A stretch of 64,000 nucleotides of DNA from DATBAK01 sp038240075 (GTDB taxonomy: Bacteria > Actinomycetota > Acidimicrobiia > IMCC26256 > PALSA-610). Position numbers and translations under genes: made by a program. Below the pieces are notes generated by a model, which saw only the letters and a program-made list of their open reading frames with translations, ran no database searches and had not been told where the DNA came from. The stretch is taken from positions 62,001-126,000 of the forward strand of contig JBBSEC010000001.1 in assembly GCA_038240075.1 (NCBI GenBank), written 5' to 3'. Shown here piece by piece: positions 48,581 to 57,324 of the stretch (the stretch's first letter is position 1; each line of letters opens with the position of its first letter).

Positions 48581-49549
48581 TTACGAACAGGGTCCGATCT
48601 GCACCTGCAGCGACTCGTGATCGGAGCCCTGCGGGTGGAAGCGCTGCGAGTGCGCCGCGCACCACGACCGGTCGATGATGACATGGTCGATGCGCAGCTC
48701 GAGCAGATTCAACGGGAACGTGCGAAACGTCGGCCCCGCCCATCCCGCCCGCATGGCATCGCGTCGGTGCGCGACGAGACGGTGGTACGTCTCGGTGCGG
48801 TCGGAGATGTTCAGGTCGCCGGCGACGACGACCGGCACCTTCGACGCCGCGACCAGTCGCGTGACGGCATCGACCGCGCGGCGCTGCGCCGCGAAGCTGT
48901 AGTTGCCGCGGAGATACGGGATGTTGATGCCGGCGCGTGGAAGGTGTGCACCGACGAGTAGGAACGGTGTGGGTGCCATCACCTCCACGACGACGGCCTG
49001 ACCCAGCGCCTGCGGTACCGATCGCGCGCGCAGCGGAAACCGCGACGCGACGTATTCGGAGTAGCCGGCGTCGTGATACGCGGAGTTGATGTGGTAGCGG
49101 TAGGCCGCCGAGATCACCGGCTCGCTCTGCAGCGTGCCCTCGGAAACGACGACGACGTCGGCGTGGCGCGCCACGACGTCGCGCGCGGCGTCGAGTGGGT
49201 GCGAGTTGCTGAAGTGCAGGTTCGCCGACGCGATCGTGATCGGATCGCGCGGTGCGGCGAAGTGAACCGGGACGCGCGGCGACACGATCATCACCGTGAG
49301 CGAGACGAGCCACGCGACCAGGCTGACGACCGTGATGAGCCGCTGGTGCAGGCGCCAGAGCGCAAGGCCGTGCAGCACCACGGCGGCGACCAACCCCAGG
49401 GGAGCGGCGACCGCGAGCGCCTGTCCGAGGTTGCCGAGGTGCGGGAACAGCAGCCAGGTCCACGCCAACGCGACCAGCCCAACCAACCACGCGGCGGTCC
49501 GCGCGATCTGCTTCCACCGTTCGCGTGCCGGCGCGGCCCCCACCACCAT
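48581..49549 (-). CDS. Membrane endonuclease/exonuclease/phosphatase family protein
   Basis: 322 residues. Three N-terminal hydrophobic helices (about 18-90), then an EEP domain: ITIASANLHFSNS (Asn), VVVSEGTL (Glu), VGAHLP, VVVAGDLNISD (Asp-x-Asn) and GSDHESLQVQI (Asp-His). Outside-facing phosphodiesterase/phosphatase activity is expected; the substrate is unknown. Its ATG directly abuts the stop of the F420 reductase gene, so it is the last gene of the cofD operon. Confidence 0.85.
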   Translation of the reverse strand: MVVGAAPARERWKQIARTAAWLVGLVALAWTWLLFPHLGNLGQALAVAAPLGLVAAVVLHGLALWRLHQRLITVVSLVAWLVSLTVMIVSPRVPVHFAAPRDPITIASANLHFSNSHPLDAARDVVARHADVVVVSEGTLQSEPVISAAYRYHINSAYHDAGYSEYVASRFPLRARSVPQALGQAVVVEVMAPTPFLLVGAHLPRAGINIPYLRGNYSFAAQRRAVDAVTRLVAASKVPVVVAGDLNISDRTETYHRLVAHRRDAMRAGWAGPTFRTFPLNLLELRIDHVIIDRSWCAAHSQRFHPQGSDHESLQVQIGPCS

Positions 49550-50158
49550 CTAGCGAAACGTGCGCAGGTCGTCGAGTGGCACCGGTGGGCGCTCGCGGCC
49601 CACGTAGGTCGGGTCGGGACGTCCGACGAGCACGAGCGCGTGCGGGAGCCACTCGGAAGGAAGTGCGAGCGCGTCGCGCGCGGTCTCGGGGCAGAAGATC
49701 GGCGCGGCCACCCAGCACGACGCGTAGCCGCGGTCGGTCGCCGCGAGCATGAGGTTCTCGACCGCGGCGCCGAGGGAGAGCAGCGCCATGCCGTACTCGG
49801 CGCGCCGGCGGGTCTCGTCCGGGTAGCGGTCGAGGCCGTCCCAGGTGAGGCAGCCGAGCATCGCCGCGGGCGCGGCCGACAGTCGCGCGACCGACGCGTC
49901 GACCAGCTCGTCGATGCGCGTGGTGGCGACACCATCGCGTTCGAGGTCGACGCGCCAGTGCGCCCCCATCGCCACGGCGAGGTCACGGCGCCCCGGCTCC
50001 GTGTCGAGCACGACCCAGCGCCACGGGCGCGAGTGGTGGGGAGCGGGTGCGATGCACGCGGCCGTCACCAGCGCGTCGAGGTCGACGCGCGGCAACGGCT
50101 CGGGCAGAAACGTGCGAATCGAGCGACGGTCTTCGAGGAGGCGGGGGAGCGCGCTCAA
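49550..50158 (-). CDS. Nitroreductase-fold dehydro-F420-0 reductase-like protein (FbiB C-terminal domain equivalent)
   Basis: 202 residues, FMN nitroreductase fold. LEDRRSIRTFLPEPLP, APAPHHSRPWRWVVLD, YGMALLSLGAAVENLMLAATDRGYASCWVAAPIF and ALVLVGRPDPTYVGRERPPVPLDDL. In M. tuberculosis this domain is fused to the ligase in FbiB and reduces dehydro-F420-0. Here it is a separate gene whose TTG start overlaps the cofE stop (TTGA). No ATG or GTG fits better. Confidence 0.85.
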   Translation of the reverse strand: MSALPRLLEDRRSIRTFLPEPLPRVDLDALVTAACIAPAPHHSRPWRWVVLDTEPGRRDLAVAMGAHWRVDLERDGVATTRIDELVDASVARLSAAPAAMLGCLTWDGLDRYPDETRRRAEYGMALLSLGAAVENLMLAATDRGYASCWVAAPIFCPETARDALALPSEWLPHALVLVGRPDPTYVGRERPPVPLDDLRTFR

Positions 50159-50868
50159 CGGAAGAGATCTTCGGCCGGCGGTCGGATCAGCTCGCGATAC
50201 GAGCCGTCGCGGAACCACGACTCGTCGACGCCGCGCACGATCGCCGCGGGGATGCCCGCGGCCTTGCCCATCACGAGCTCCGCGGCGCCCGCGATCTCGT
50301 CGGCAACCGCGACTTCGGTCACGTGCAGGATGCGACCGAGCGCATCGGGTGTCTCGCGCAGATCGACGACTCCCGCGATGCCCGACACTCCGATGGCAAT
50401 GTCGGTGAGCCCTCGGCGCCAGGCCCGACCGAAGGTGTCGGAGATGATCACGGCCGTTTCCACGCCGTAACGGGCCCGGAGCGCATCGCGAACGTGCTTC
50501 GCCGACCGGTCGGGCTCGACCGGCAACAGCGCGGCGGTGCCGGCTTCGACGTTCGAGAGGTCGATGCCCGCGTTCGCGCACACGAAGCCGTGGCGCGTCT
50601 CACTGATGATCAGATCGCCACGGCGGCGCACGATGCGCACCGACTCGGACTCGACGAGCTCGCGTCGCGCCGCGAGGTCGTCGGGGTCGAGCGAAACGAG
50701 GCGACCCTCGGCCTTCGAGACGACCTTCTGCGTGACAACGATGCAGTCGCGGTCGACGATTGGCGTTCCCTGCGCGATGGCGGCGTCCGCGATGACGACG
50801 GCCAACTCGTCGCCGGGGTGGATCTCGCCGATGCCCTCGATCGGGACGAGCGTCAGCGCGTGGGGCAC
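50155..50868 (-). CDS. cofE: F420-0:gamma-glutamyl ligase
   Basis: 237 residues. Adds the gamma-glutamate tail of coenzyme F420. PIEGIGEIHPGDELAVVIADAA, DCIVVTQKVVSKAEGRLV, ISETRHGFVCANAGIDLSNVEAGTAALLPVEPDRSAKHVRDALRA, VIISDTFGRAWRRGLTDIAIGVSGIAGVVDLR and VADEIAGAAELVMGKAAGIPAAIVRG are CofE/FbiB N-domain signatures. The GTG at 50868 lies inside the cofD 3' end (16-bp overlap); the frame further upstream is shadow. Confidence 0.93.
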   Translation of the reverse strand: MPHALTLVPIEGIGEIHPGDELAVVIADAAIAQGTPIVDRDCIVVTQKVVSKAEGRLVSLDPDDLAARRELVESESVRIVRRRGDLIISETRHGFVCANAGIDLSNVEAGTAALLPVEPDRSAKHVRDALRARYGVETAVIISDTFGRAWRRGLTDIAIGVSGIAGVVDLRETPDALGRILHVTEVAVADEIAGAAELVMGKAAGIPAAIVRGVDESWFRDGSYRELIRPPAEDLFR

Positions 50869-51803
50869 GGGATCGCTTCGAGGGCGCGGCGAGCGAGCGC
50901 GGCGGCGATCTCGGGGCTGTGCATCATCGTGTCGGCGACCACCGCGGTGACGCCGGCGGCCTCGACCTCCGGAGCGTGCGCCGCGTCGACCGCGTCGATG
51001 ACGAGTGTCGAGCAGAACGGCGCGTAGTTCTTCGCGACTCCGACGCACGAGACGTCGATGCCGAGCGGCTCCATCAACCGGTCGGCAGGGCCGCGCACGG
51101 GTGCGCCCCCGACGATCGGCGAGATCCCGACCACCCGGTCGCGTCGCGCGACGAGCACATCGCGGATGCCCGGCACCGCGAGGATGGGCGCGATCGAGAT
51201 CACCGGGTTCGACGGGCAGATCACGATCGCGTCGGCCGTCTCGAGCGCTTCGAGCACGCCCGGCGCGGCCCGCGCGGCGTCGGCTCCTTCGTACCGGACC
51301 GCGACGACGGGCGGTTGCGCGCGCTCGCGAACGAACCATTCCTGCATGCGCAGCTCGCGCGTCGAACCATCGGGGTCACGCGTCGTGATCCGGGTGCGAA
51401 CCGGGTCGTCGCTCATCGGCAGGAGCCGGAACGCGAGGCCCCACGCCGCGGTGATCTCGGCGGTGACGGTCGAGATCGTGGCGCCCGCGCGCAGGCGCTC
51501 GCTCCGGTAGAGGTGCGTCGCGAGGTCGCGGTCGCCGAGGCGGAACCACGTGTCGTCCTGGTAGCGGTCGAGCGCGTCGAGGCACGCGAACGTCTCGCCC
51601 TCGAGCCCCCACCCGAGCGCCTGGTTCGATGCGCCGGCGAGGGTGTAGGTGACGGAGTCGAGGTCGGGGCAGACGAGCAGCCCGTGGAACTCGTCGTCGT
51701 CGCCGGTGTTGCCGACGACGACGAGTTCCTCCGGTGCGACCACGCGGACGAGGCCGGCAAGGAACCTTGCCGCACCGACTCCACCCGCCAAGCTCACCAG
51801 CAC
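50853..51803 (-). CDS. cofD: 2-phospho-L-lactate / phosphoenolpyruvyl transferase of F420 synthesis
   Basis: 316 residues; FbiA in mycobacteria. Transfers the phospho-lactate or phosphoenolpyruvyl group to the deazaflavin Fo. MLVSLAGGVGAARFLAGLVRVV, VVGNTGDDDEFHGLLVCPDLDSVTYTLAGA, LGDRDLATHLYRSERLRAG, ICPSNPVISIAPILAVPG and VGISPIVGGAPVRGPADRLMEPLG are diagnostic. First gene of the operon cofD-cofE-reductase-EEP. GTG start, leaderless. Confidence 0.94.
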   Translation of the reverse strand: MLVSLAGGVGAARFLAGLVRVVAPEELVVVGNTGDDDEFHGLLVCPDLDSVTYTLAGASNQALGWGLEGETFACLDALDRYQDDTWFRLGDRDLATHLYRSERLRAGATISTVTAEITAAWGLAFRLLPMSDDPVRTRITTRDPDGSTRELRMQEWFVRERAQPPVVAVRYEGADAARAAPGVLEALETADAIVICPSNPVISIAPILAVPGIRDVLVARRDRVVGISPIVGGAPVRGPADRLMEPLGIDVSCVGVAKNYAPFCSTLVIDAVDAAHAPEVEAAGVTAVVADTMMHSPEIAAALARRALEAIPCPTR

Positions 51804-51810
51804 AGCTGGG

Positions 51811-51816
51811 AGAGTA
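51811..51816 (-). promoter_or_regulatory. -10 hexamer TACTCT, leaderless cofD start
   Basis: Minus-strand TACTCT (51816-51811) ends 7 nt before the GTG at 51803; no Shine-Dalgarno. Confidence 0.55.
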
Positions 51817-51835
51817 ACGCCGTGCTTCCGGCCGC

Positions 51836-52186
51836 TTACGCGGCCCTCGTCACGACCGTCTGGACGCGTAGGGCCTGGTCGACGACCTGACCGACCACGG
51901 GCTCGATGCGGTCCTTCACCTGTGTGCCGAGCTCCTGCGCCCAGTGCGTCACCGTGTCGACGGTCTGCTGCAGCGTGTCGAGGCGGGCCTTGCCGTCGGC
52001 GGCGCGGGCGTTGAGGCAGCCACCGCTCTCGCCGAGGCGCTTCTGCACCTCACGCCGGCGGACCTGCGCCTGCTGGAAGGCGAGGACACCGATGCCGACG
52101 GTGACGTATCCGGCGTCGGCGGCCGTCTTGCGAATGTCGAAGTTGCCAATGTTGCCAATGTCGAAGTTGCGAATGTCGAACTGCAT
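51836..52186 (-). CDS. Small coiled-coil/phasin-like protein of unknown function
   Basis: 116 residues. The N-terminus is a short repetitive block (FDIRNFDIGNIGNFDIRK), followed by a weakly hydrophobic stretch (GYVTVGIGVLAFQQAQ) and a long amphipathic helix (QVRRREVQKRL... LDTLQQTVDTVTHWAQELGTQVKDRIEPVVGQVVDQALRVQ). This resembles phasins or apolipoprotein-like helices, but identity is not established. Start ATG 52186 after TGGAG; a GTG three codons earlier is possible. Located between the cofD promoter and the divergent giant GT gene. Confidence 0.6.
   Translation of the reverse strand: MQFDIRNFDIGNIGNFDIRKTAADAGYVTVGIGVLAFQQAQVRRREVQKRLGESGGCLNARAADGKARLDTLQQTVDTVTHWAQELGTQVKDRIEPVVGQVVDQALRVQTVVTRAA
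52128..52180. repeat. Short imperfect tandem repeats in the 5' end of the coiled-coil gene
   Basis: TTGCGAATGTCGAA occurs at 52128-52141 and 52167-52180, TTGCCAATGTCGAA at 52152-52165, and the shortened TTGCCAATG at 52143-52151, a period of 9-15 bp. They encode the FDIR/NFDIGNIGN block. Confidence 0.75.
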
Positions 52187-52291
52187 GGGCTCCACTCTCT
52201 CTGGTCAGGGTTCGGGCGTCAACAGAGCTGGCGTCGACGGGGCGGGCGCACAACAAGGGAGGCGACCGGGTGCTCGCGAGCCTAGGCAAGC

Positions 52292-52311
52292 GTGCTTGCA
52301 ATTGCAAGCAC
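52292..52311. promoter_or_regulatory. Perfect 20-bp palindrome, candidate operator
   Basis: GTGCTTGCAA is followed directly by its exact complement, centred at 52301/52302. A second inverted repeat, TTGTG-8 nt-CACAA, lies at 52312-52329. Both sit in the gap between the small coiled-coil gene and the giant GT gene. The perfect symmetry and AATT centre suit a dimeric MarR/TetR-type regulator (inference). Confidence 0.6.
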
Positions 52312-52341
52312 TTGTGACTGTATGCACAATCACCGGGTTGG

Positions 52342-52347
52342 TATCCT
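52342..52347 (+). promoter_or_regulatory. -10 hexamer TATCCT upstream of the giant GT gene
   Basis: TATCCT ends 10 nt before the ATG at 52358, giving a leader of only a few bases. It lies 30 nt downstream of the 20-bp palindrome. Confidence 0.45.
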
Positions 52348-52357
52348 CGACGAACGC

Positions 52358-55300
52358 ATGGACACGGAGCCGCTCGACACGCCTCCGGTCCCAGAGCCCG
52401 CGGGAGCCGCTGAGCTCGACGATCCGGAGGGCCTCGGCATCGCCGCCCTCGCCGGCCTCGACGGCGAGGCCACTGGCGCCGCACCGGTGCTGCCGCCCGT
52501 GGTGGCCGTCGTGGTCACCGAGGGAGGCGCCGGCCTGGAGGCCACCCTCGCGTCGCTCGCCGACCAGGAGTACCCGTCGCTGTCGACGCTCGTCATCGAC
52601 CGTGGGTCCGGCGACGAGCTGACCGCCCGCGTCGCCGAGGTCTACCCCCACGCCTTCGTGCGGCGCCTTCCCGGGCCCCGCTCGTTCACCGAGGCCGCCA
52701 ACGTCGCGTTCGGCAGCGTCGAGGGAGCCACGTTCTTCCTGGTCTGCCGGGACGACGTCGTCGTCGAAGCCGGCGCCGTGCGCGTGCTGGTCGAGGAGGC
52801 CTACCGAAGCAACGCGGCCATCGTCGGTCCGAAGATCGTCGACCTCGACCATCCCGAAGCGCTCGTCGAGGTCGGCCTGACGATCGATCGGTACGGCATC
52901 CCGTTCACCGGCATCGAGCCCGGCGAGCTCGATCAGGAGCAGCACGACGCGGTGCGCGACGTGTTCTGCGTCTCCGATGCGGCGATGTTGCTGCGCGCGG
53001 ATCTCGTGGAGGAGCTCGGCGGGTTCGACCCGCGTTCCGAGCCCGGAGCGGCCGATCTCGACATCTGCTGGCGGGCCCGTCTCGTCGGCGCCCGCGTCGT
53101 CGTGGTGCCCGACGCGCGCGTGCGGCGGCCGGCCGGCGTCGGGGGCCGGCGTCGCACACGGGTTCCGAGCACGGTGCGCGACGCCAACCGCAGCCGGATC
53201 CACATGGTCACGAAGTGCACGGCCGCGACCGCGCTCGTCTGGGTGCTCCCGGTCGCGTTCCTCCTTGATCTCGGTGAGTCGGTCGGCCTCGTCGCGACCC
53301 GGCGCTTCGGGCGCGCGCGGGCGCTGCTCGCGGGGTGGTGGTCGGCGTTGCTCGACGCGCGCGCGACCTTCGCGGCGCGCCGCCCGCTGCAGGCGAAGCG
53401 TCAAGTGAGTGAGCACGAGCTGCACGCACTGATGGTGCGCGGCAGCTCGCGTGTGCGCACCACGTTCGCGATCCGTCTGCAGTCGCGGTCGCGTCTCGAC
53501 CTCGTCGAGACCCGCACCCGGCGCGCGGTCGGGTCCGCGCGCGCGTCGTTCCGGGGCGCGGGCGGGATCGCGTGGACGGTCGTGCTCGTCGTGATCCTGT
53601 TCGGGTCGCGCAACCTGATCGCGTCGGGCGTCCCGTCGGTGGGCGGGTTCGCCGCGTGGCCGCGGTTGGGAGCGCTCGTCTCCACGTACCACTCCAGCTG
53701 GCGCAACTCCGGGCTGGGCTCGGCGTCACCCGCGTCGGCCGCGTTCGGGTTCATGTCGGTCGCATCCGGGATCCTGCTCGGGCACACCTCGTTGGCGCGC
53801 ACCCTGGTTGTCGTCGGCGCGGTTCCGCTCGGTGGTCTGGGTGTGTATCGCGCGCTGCGGCCGACCTCCGCGTCGCCGTTGCCCGCGATCGCGGGGCTCG
53901 TCGCCTACGTTGCGAACCCGCTGCCCCGGAACCTGCTCGGTGCCGGCCAGCTCGGCCCGCTCGTGCTGTACGCGCTCGCACCCTTCATCGTGTCGGGTCT
54001 CGCCGACGCGGTCGGCGACCTGTGGACGGTGCCGGTTCCTGTGCGGCAGTGGAAGTGGCGCAGCGTCGCCGCCGCCGGCGCGCTCACTGCGATCGTGACC
54101 GCGTTCTGGCCACCTGCGCTGCTCCTCGCGCTGCTCGTCGGCGCGGTCACGATCGTCGGCGCTCCGTTGCTCGGCGACGTGCGCAGTGCAACGCGCGTGG
54201 CGGCCGCGGCGCTGGTCAGCACGGCCATCGCGCTGCTCCTGCTCGTGCCGTGGCCGTTCGCGCTGTTCCACGCCGACGGCCCTTCGCTCGGTCTCTTGCC
54301 GCACGCGCCGCTGTCGTTGTCGGATGTGCTGCGTTTTCACACCGGTTCGTCGGGTGCGGGGACGCTGCCGTGGGGACTGCTCGTCGCGGCTGCGCTGCCA
54401 TTGATCACGGCAACGGGAAACCGGCTCGTCTGGGCCGGCCGCGCCTGGCTGCTCGCCGCCGCGTCGTTCGCACTGGCGTGGCTGCCGGGCCGGCTCTCGC
54501 CGTCGCTCCCCGTGCCGGTTGCGGGTGGTCTGCTGGTGCCCGCCGCGCTCGGGCTCGCCATCGCCGTCGGTCTCGGTGTCGCCGCGTTCGTCGAGGAGCT
54601 GCGCACCGTGGTGTTCGGTTGGCGACAGGTCGCGGCGGTCGTCGCGGCCCTCGGACTACTCGCGCCGGTTCCCGGTGTGCTCGGCGACGCGTTGGGAGGC
54701 TCGTGGCGGCTCCCGGCGGGTGGTTGGCGGCAGTCGCTCGAGTGGATGAACCAGCCCGACGGCCAGGGCGCGTTCCGTGTCCTGTGGATCGGCAACCCCT
54801 CGGTCCTGCCGCTCGACGGTTCCGTGCGCGACGGCCTCGGCTACGGGCTCAGCCGCAACGGCGCGCCCGACGCGCGGTCGCTGTGGCCCGCACCGGGTGG
54901 CTCGGCCGGAACCGTGACGCGTGACGCGGTCGGTCTGCTCGCGACGGCGGGCACCGCGCGTCTCGGTCACGTGCTCGCGCCCCTCGGGGTGCGCTACATC
55001 GCGGTCATCGACCGCTCGGCGCCCGACGCGCACGGCACCCGCCCGTTGCCTCCCGGCCTCGCCACGACGCTGGCCGGCCAACTCGATCTCTCGCTGCGAC
55101 AGACCGAGCCGGGCCTCGCCCTGTACGAGAACGCGGCGTGGATTCCCGTGAAGGCCGTCGTGGCCCAACCACTGCCGATCGGGGGTGCGCCGACGGAGCA
55201 GGCCCTCACGTCCGATCTGTCGACCGACGCGAAGCCGTTCAACGCGGGGGCCGTAGCCGGGCCGGGCTCGCTCTTCGTGTCGGAGGCACACGACTCGCGC

Positions 55301-55606
55301 TGGCACGCGACGCAGTCGGGCCGATCGTTGGCGAACGGCGCCGCGTTCGGCTGGGCCAACGGATACACGCTTTCGTCGCGCGCTCCGGTGCGCGTGCACT
55401 TCGCCGCCGGCCCGCAGCGTTCGCTCGCCCTCGCGCTCCAAGCCGGGTTGTGGCTCCTGCTCCTCGGGTTCTTGTTCTCGGGATCGTTGCGCCGGCTCCG
55501 TCGCCGCCGGTCGGGTGCCGTCGCGTCCGCGTCCGGATCGAAGCCCGCCGTGCGCGATGAGCCCGGCCTCGTCGGAGCCGGCGCAACCGGCGCGGTTCAA
55601 CCATGA
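52358..55606 (+). CDS. Giant GT2 glycosyltransferase fused to a polytopic membrane domain
   Basis: 1082 residues. The N-terminal ~290 residues are a GT2 fold (VVAVVVTEGGAGLEATLASLADQEYPSLSTLVID, FLVCRDDVVVEAGAVRVLVEEAYRSNAAIVGPKIVD, VSDAAMLLRADLVEELGGFDPRSEPGAADLDICWRARL). About 12 hydrophobic helices follow, up to ~780, then an outside domain (WMNQPDGQGAFRVLWIGNPSVLPLDG...) and a final helix with basic tail. I start at ATG 52358, next to a -10, rather than the TTG at 52292, which lies in the palindrome. Its stop overlaps the DUF5719-like gene (ATGA). Such pairs lie near fbiA and manB in other actinobacteria; likely builds or exports a wall glycan. Confidence 0.85.
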   Translation: MDTEPLDTPPVPEPAGAAELDDPEGLGIAALAGLDGEATGAAPVLPPVVAVVVTEGGAGLEATLASLADQEYPSLSTLVIDRGSGDELTARVAEVYPHAFVRRLPGPRSFTEAANVAFGSVEGATFFLVCRDDVVVEAGAVRVLVEEAYRSNAAIVGPKIVDLDHPEALVEVGLTIDRYGIPFTGIEPGELDQEQHDAVRDVFCVSDAAMLLRADLVEELGGFDPRSEPGAADLDICWRARLVGARVVVVPDARVRRPAGVGGRRRTRVPSTVRDANRSRIHMVTKCTAATALVWVLPVAFLLDLGESVGLVATRRFGRARALLAGWWSALLDARATFAARRPLQAKRQVSEHELHALMVRGSSRVRTTFAIRLQSRSRLDLVETRTRRAVGSARASFRGAGGIAWTVVLVVILFGSRNLIASGVPSVGGFAAWPRLGALVSTYHSSWRNSGLGSASPASAAFGFMSVASGILLGHTSLARTLVVVGAVPLGGLGVYRALRPTSASPLPAIAGLVAYVANPLPRNLLGAGQLGPLVLYALAPFIVSGLADAVGDLWTVPVPVRQWKWRSVAAAGALTAIVTAFWPPALLLALLVGAVTIVGAPLLGDVRSATRVAAAALVSTAIALLLLVPWPFALFHADGPSLGLLPHAPLSLSDVLRFHTGSSGAGTLPWGLLVAAALPLITATGNRLVWAGRAWLLAAASFALAWLPGRLSPSLPVPVAGGLLVPAALGLAIAVGLGVAAFVEELRTVVFGWRQVAAVVAALGLLAPVPGVLGDALGGSWRLPAGGWRQSLEWMNQPDGQGAFRVLWIGNPSVLPLDGSVRDGLGYGLSRNGAPDARSLWPAPGGSAGTVTRDAVGLLATAGTARLGHVLAPLGVRYIAVIDRSAPDAHGTRPLPPGLATTLAGQLDLSLRQTEPGLALYENAAWIPVKAVVAQPLPIGGAPTEQALTSDLSTDAKPFNAGAVAGPGSLFVSEAHDSRWHATQSGRSLANGAAFGWANGYTLSSRAPVRVHFAAGPQRSLALALQAGLWLLLLGFLFSGSLRRLRRRRSGAVASASGSKPAVRDEPGLVGAGATGAVQP

Positions 55607-57324
55607 CCGGCCGCCGCCTGCCGCTCGTCGTGCTGCTCGTCGGCCTGCTCGTGGCCGCGATCGCGGTCGGAGACCGGCGCGTGCGCGCCGATGCCGGGGT
55701 CTCGACTCCGGCTGTCGCCGCGTCGACACCGCGATCGGGAGTGAGCTCGAGCGTCTGGTACTGCGCCGGGGGACCGGTCGGTCGCGGTCCGAGTGCGGAT
55801 CAGATCACCGTCTCCGACGTCGGACCGCGTCCGGTGCGCGTCGCCATCGACGTGATGATCGCCGGGCGCGCCGTTTCCGAGCGCTTCGTCACGGTCGCGG
55901 CGCGCAGCAGCACGACAATCGCCGTCGCGAAATTCTCGCGCGACCCGTCGGCGGCACTCGTCGTGCAGCCTCTGGGTGGAGACGTCGTGGTCGAGCAGGG
56001 ATTCGCGGTAAACGGCGATGTCGCGATGTCGCCGTGCGCGACGCGCGCGTCGTCGAACTGGTACTTCGCGGCCGGGTCGAGCGTCCGCGGTGCGCAGACG
56101 TCGCTGTCGATCTTCAATCCGTTCGCCGATGACGCCGTCGTCGACGTCGAGGCGTACACCGAGAGCGGGTTGCGGGCTCCGGGATCGCTGCAGGGGATCG
56201 ACGTGACCCACGCGTCGCGGGTCGTCGTGCGCCTCGATCAGACGGTCGCGGAGCAGCGGATCGTCGCCGTCAGCGTGCAGACGCACGGCGATTCGCTCGT
56301 CGTCGCGAGTCAATCGGTGGTCGTGCCCCGATCCGGCGGGCTGACGAGCGCGTCGATGTCGCTCGGTGCGCTCGCCCCGTCGTCGAACTGGATGTTCGCC
56401 GACAACCGCAACCGACCAGGAGCCGCGCAGCAACTCGTTCTCGCCGATCCGGGGGAAGCCGACGCGACGGCGCGGGTGGCGATCGTCAGCGATGTGGGCG
56501 CGGTGATCCCGCCCCGGGTGGTTCGCGTGTCGGCGCAGGCCGCGGTGGCCGTCGACCTCTCACGCCTGGTGCCCGCCGGAGCCTCGTACACACTGCAAGT
56601 CGACTCGGCCGTGCCGGTGGTCGCGGAGACGACCGACGCGTACGCGGGTGGGCTCGTGACCGAGGTCGGTTCGACGGCGGGCGCGAGCCAGTGGTGGTTC
56701 GCGGGCGGGCCGTTCACCGCGACGGGCTTCGGCGGTGCCCGGCCCCGCGTTCCTGCCGGTTTCGATCTCGCGATCGTCATGGACGTCAAGGCGACCGACG
56801 TCGAGATCGCGGCGGTGCACACGGCGCTGGCGCACAACGGGCACGTCAGGAGCCTGCGAACGGTCACGCGCGACGCGGCGCTGACCGCGTTTCGCGCGGC
56901 GCAGCGCGACAACCCCACGCTGGTCGCGAACACCACGAGCGCGTCGATGCCGGTCACGTTCGACGTCGTCGCGCACGGCACCAGTTGGATCAAGCCACTG
57001 ACCGAATACTTCGGCGTGCGGCCGGGTGTCGACACCGTCGTCACCGTCGCGAACGAAGGCCCCGGCTACACCGACGATGTCGTGGTCTTCAATCCGGGAT
57101 CGCGCGCGGCGGTGGTTTCGCTGGTTGCGACCGCGGGCGGATCGACCCTGTCGGGGCTCGGTATGACGAACGTCGAGGTCGCTCCGCTGCATCAGGTGAC
57201 CGTTTCGCTCGTGGCCCTCGAGCGCAAGGGCGTCGCGATCGTGGTGCACGCGACGGGCGCGGTGGTCGCCGAGCGTTTCACCGGCGGCCCGTGGGGAGTC
57301 ACCCGTTCGCCGGGAGTGCCGTGA
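55603..57324 (+). CDS. Exported DUF5719-like protein
   Basis: 573 residues. Signal peptide/anchor at about 6-22 (PLVVLLVGLLVAAIAV). The rest is beta-rich with repeated patterns of the form SSVWYCAGGPVGRGPSADQITVSDVG, SSNWYFAAGSSVRGAQTSLSIFNPFADDAVVDVEAY, SSNWMFADNRNRPGAAQQLVLADPGE and SQWWFAGGPFTATGF. These suggest four to five similar beta-sandwich modules, each starting with a Trp-aromatic signature. Probably acts with the upstream giant GT at the outer face of the membrane. Overlaps both neighbours by 4 bp. Confidence 0.78.
   Translation: MTGRRLPLVVLLVGLLVAAIAVGDRRVRADAGVSTPAVAASTPRSGVSSSVWYCAGGPVGRGPSADQITVSDVGPRPVRVAIDVMIAGRAVSERFVTVAARSSTTIAVAKFSRDPSAALVVQPLGGDVVVEQGFAVNGDVAMSPCATRASSNWYFAAGSSVRGAQTSLSIFNPFADDAVVDVEAYTESGLRAPGSLQGIDVTHASRVVVRLDQTVAEQRIVAVSVQTHGDSLVVASQSVVVPRSGGLTSASMSLGALAPSSNWMFADNRNRPGAAQQLVLADPGEADATARVAIVSDVGAVIPPRVVRVSAQAAVAVDLSRLVPAGASYTLQVDSAVPVVAETTDAYAGGLVTEVGSTAGASQWWFAGGPFTATGFGGARPRVPAGFDLAIVMDVKATDVEIAAVHTALAHNGHVRSLRTVTRDAALTAFRAAQRDNPTLVANTTSASMPVTFDVVAHGTSWIKPLTEYFGVRPGVDTVVTVANEGPGYTDDVVVFNPGSRAAVVSLVATAGGSTLSGLGMTNVEVAPLHQVTVSLVALERKGVAIVVHATGAVVAERFTGGPWGVTRSPGVP

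Noticed and set aside
52292..52357. Upstream TTG start adding 22 residues to the giant glycosyltransferase
   Set aside because: The extension lies within the 20-bp palindrome and promoter region, and the ATG at 52358 follows a -10 closely.
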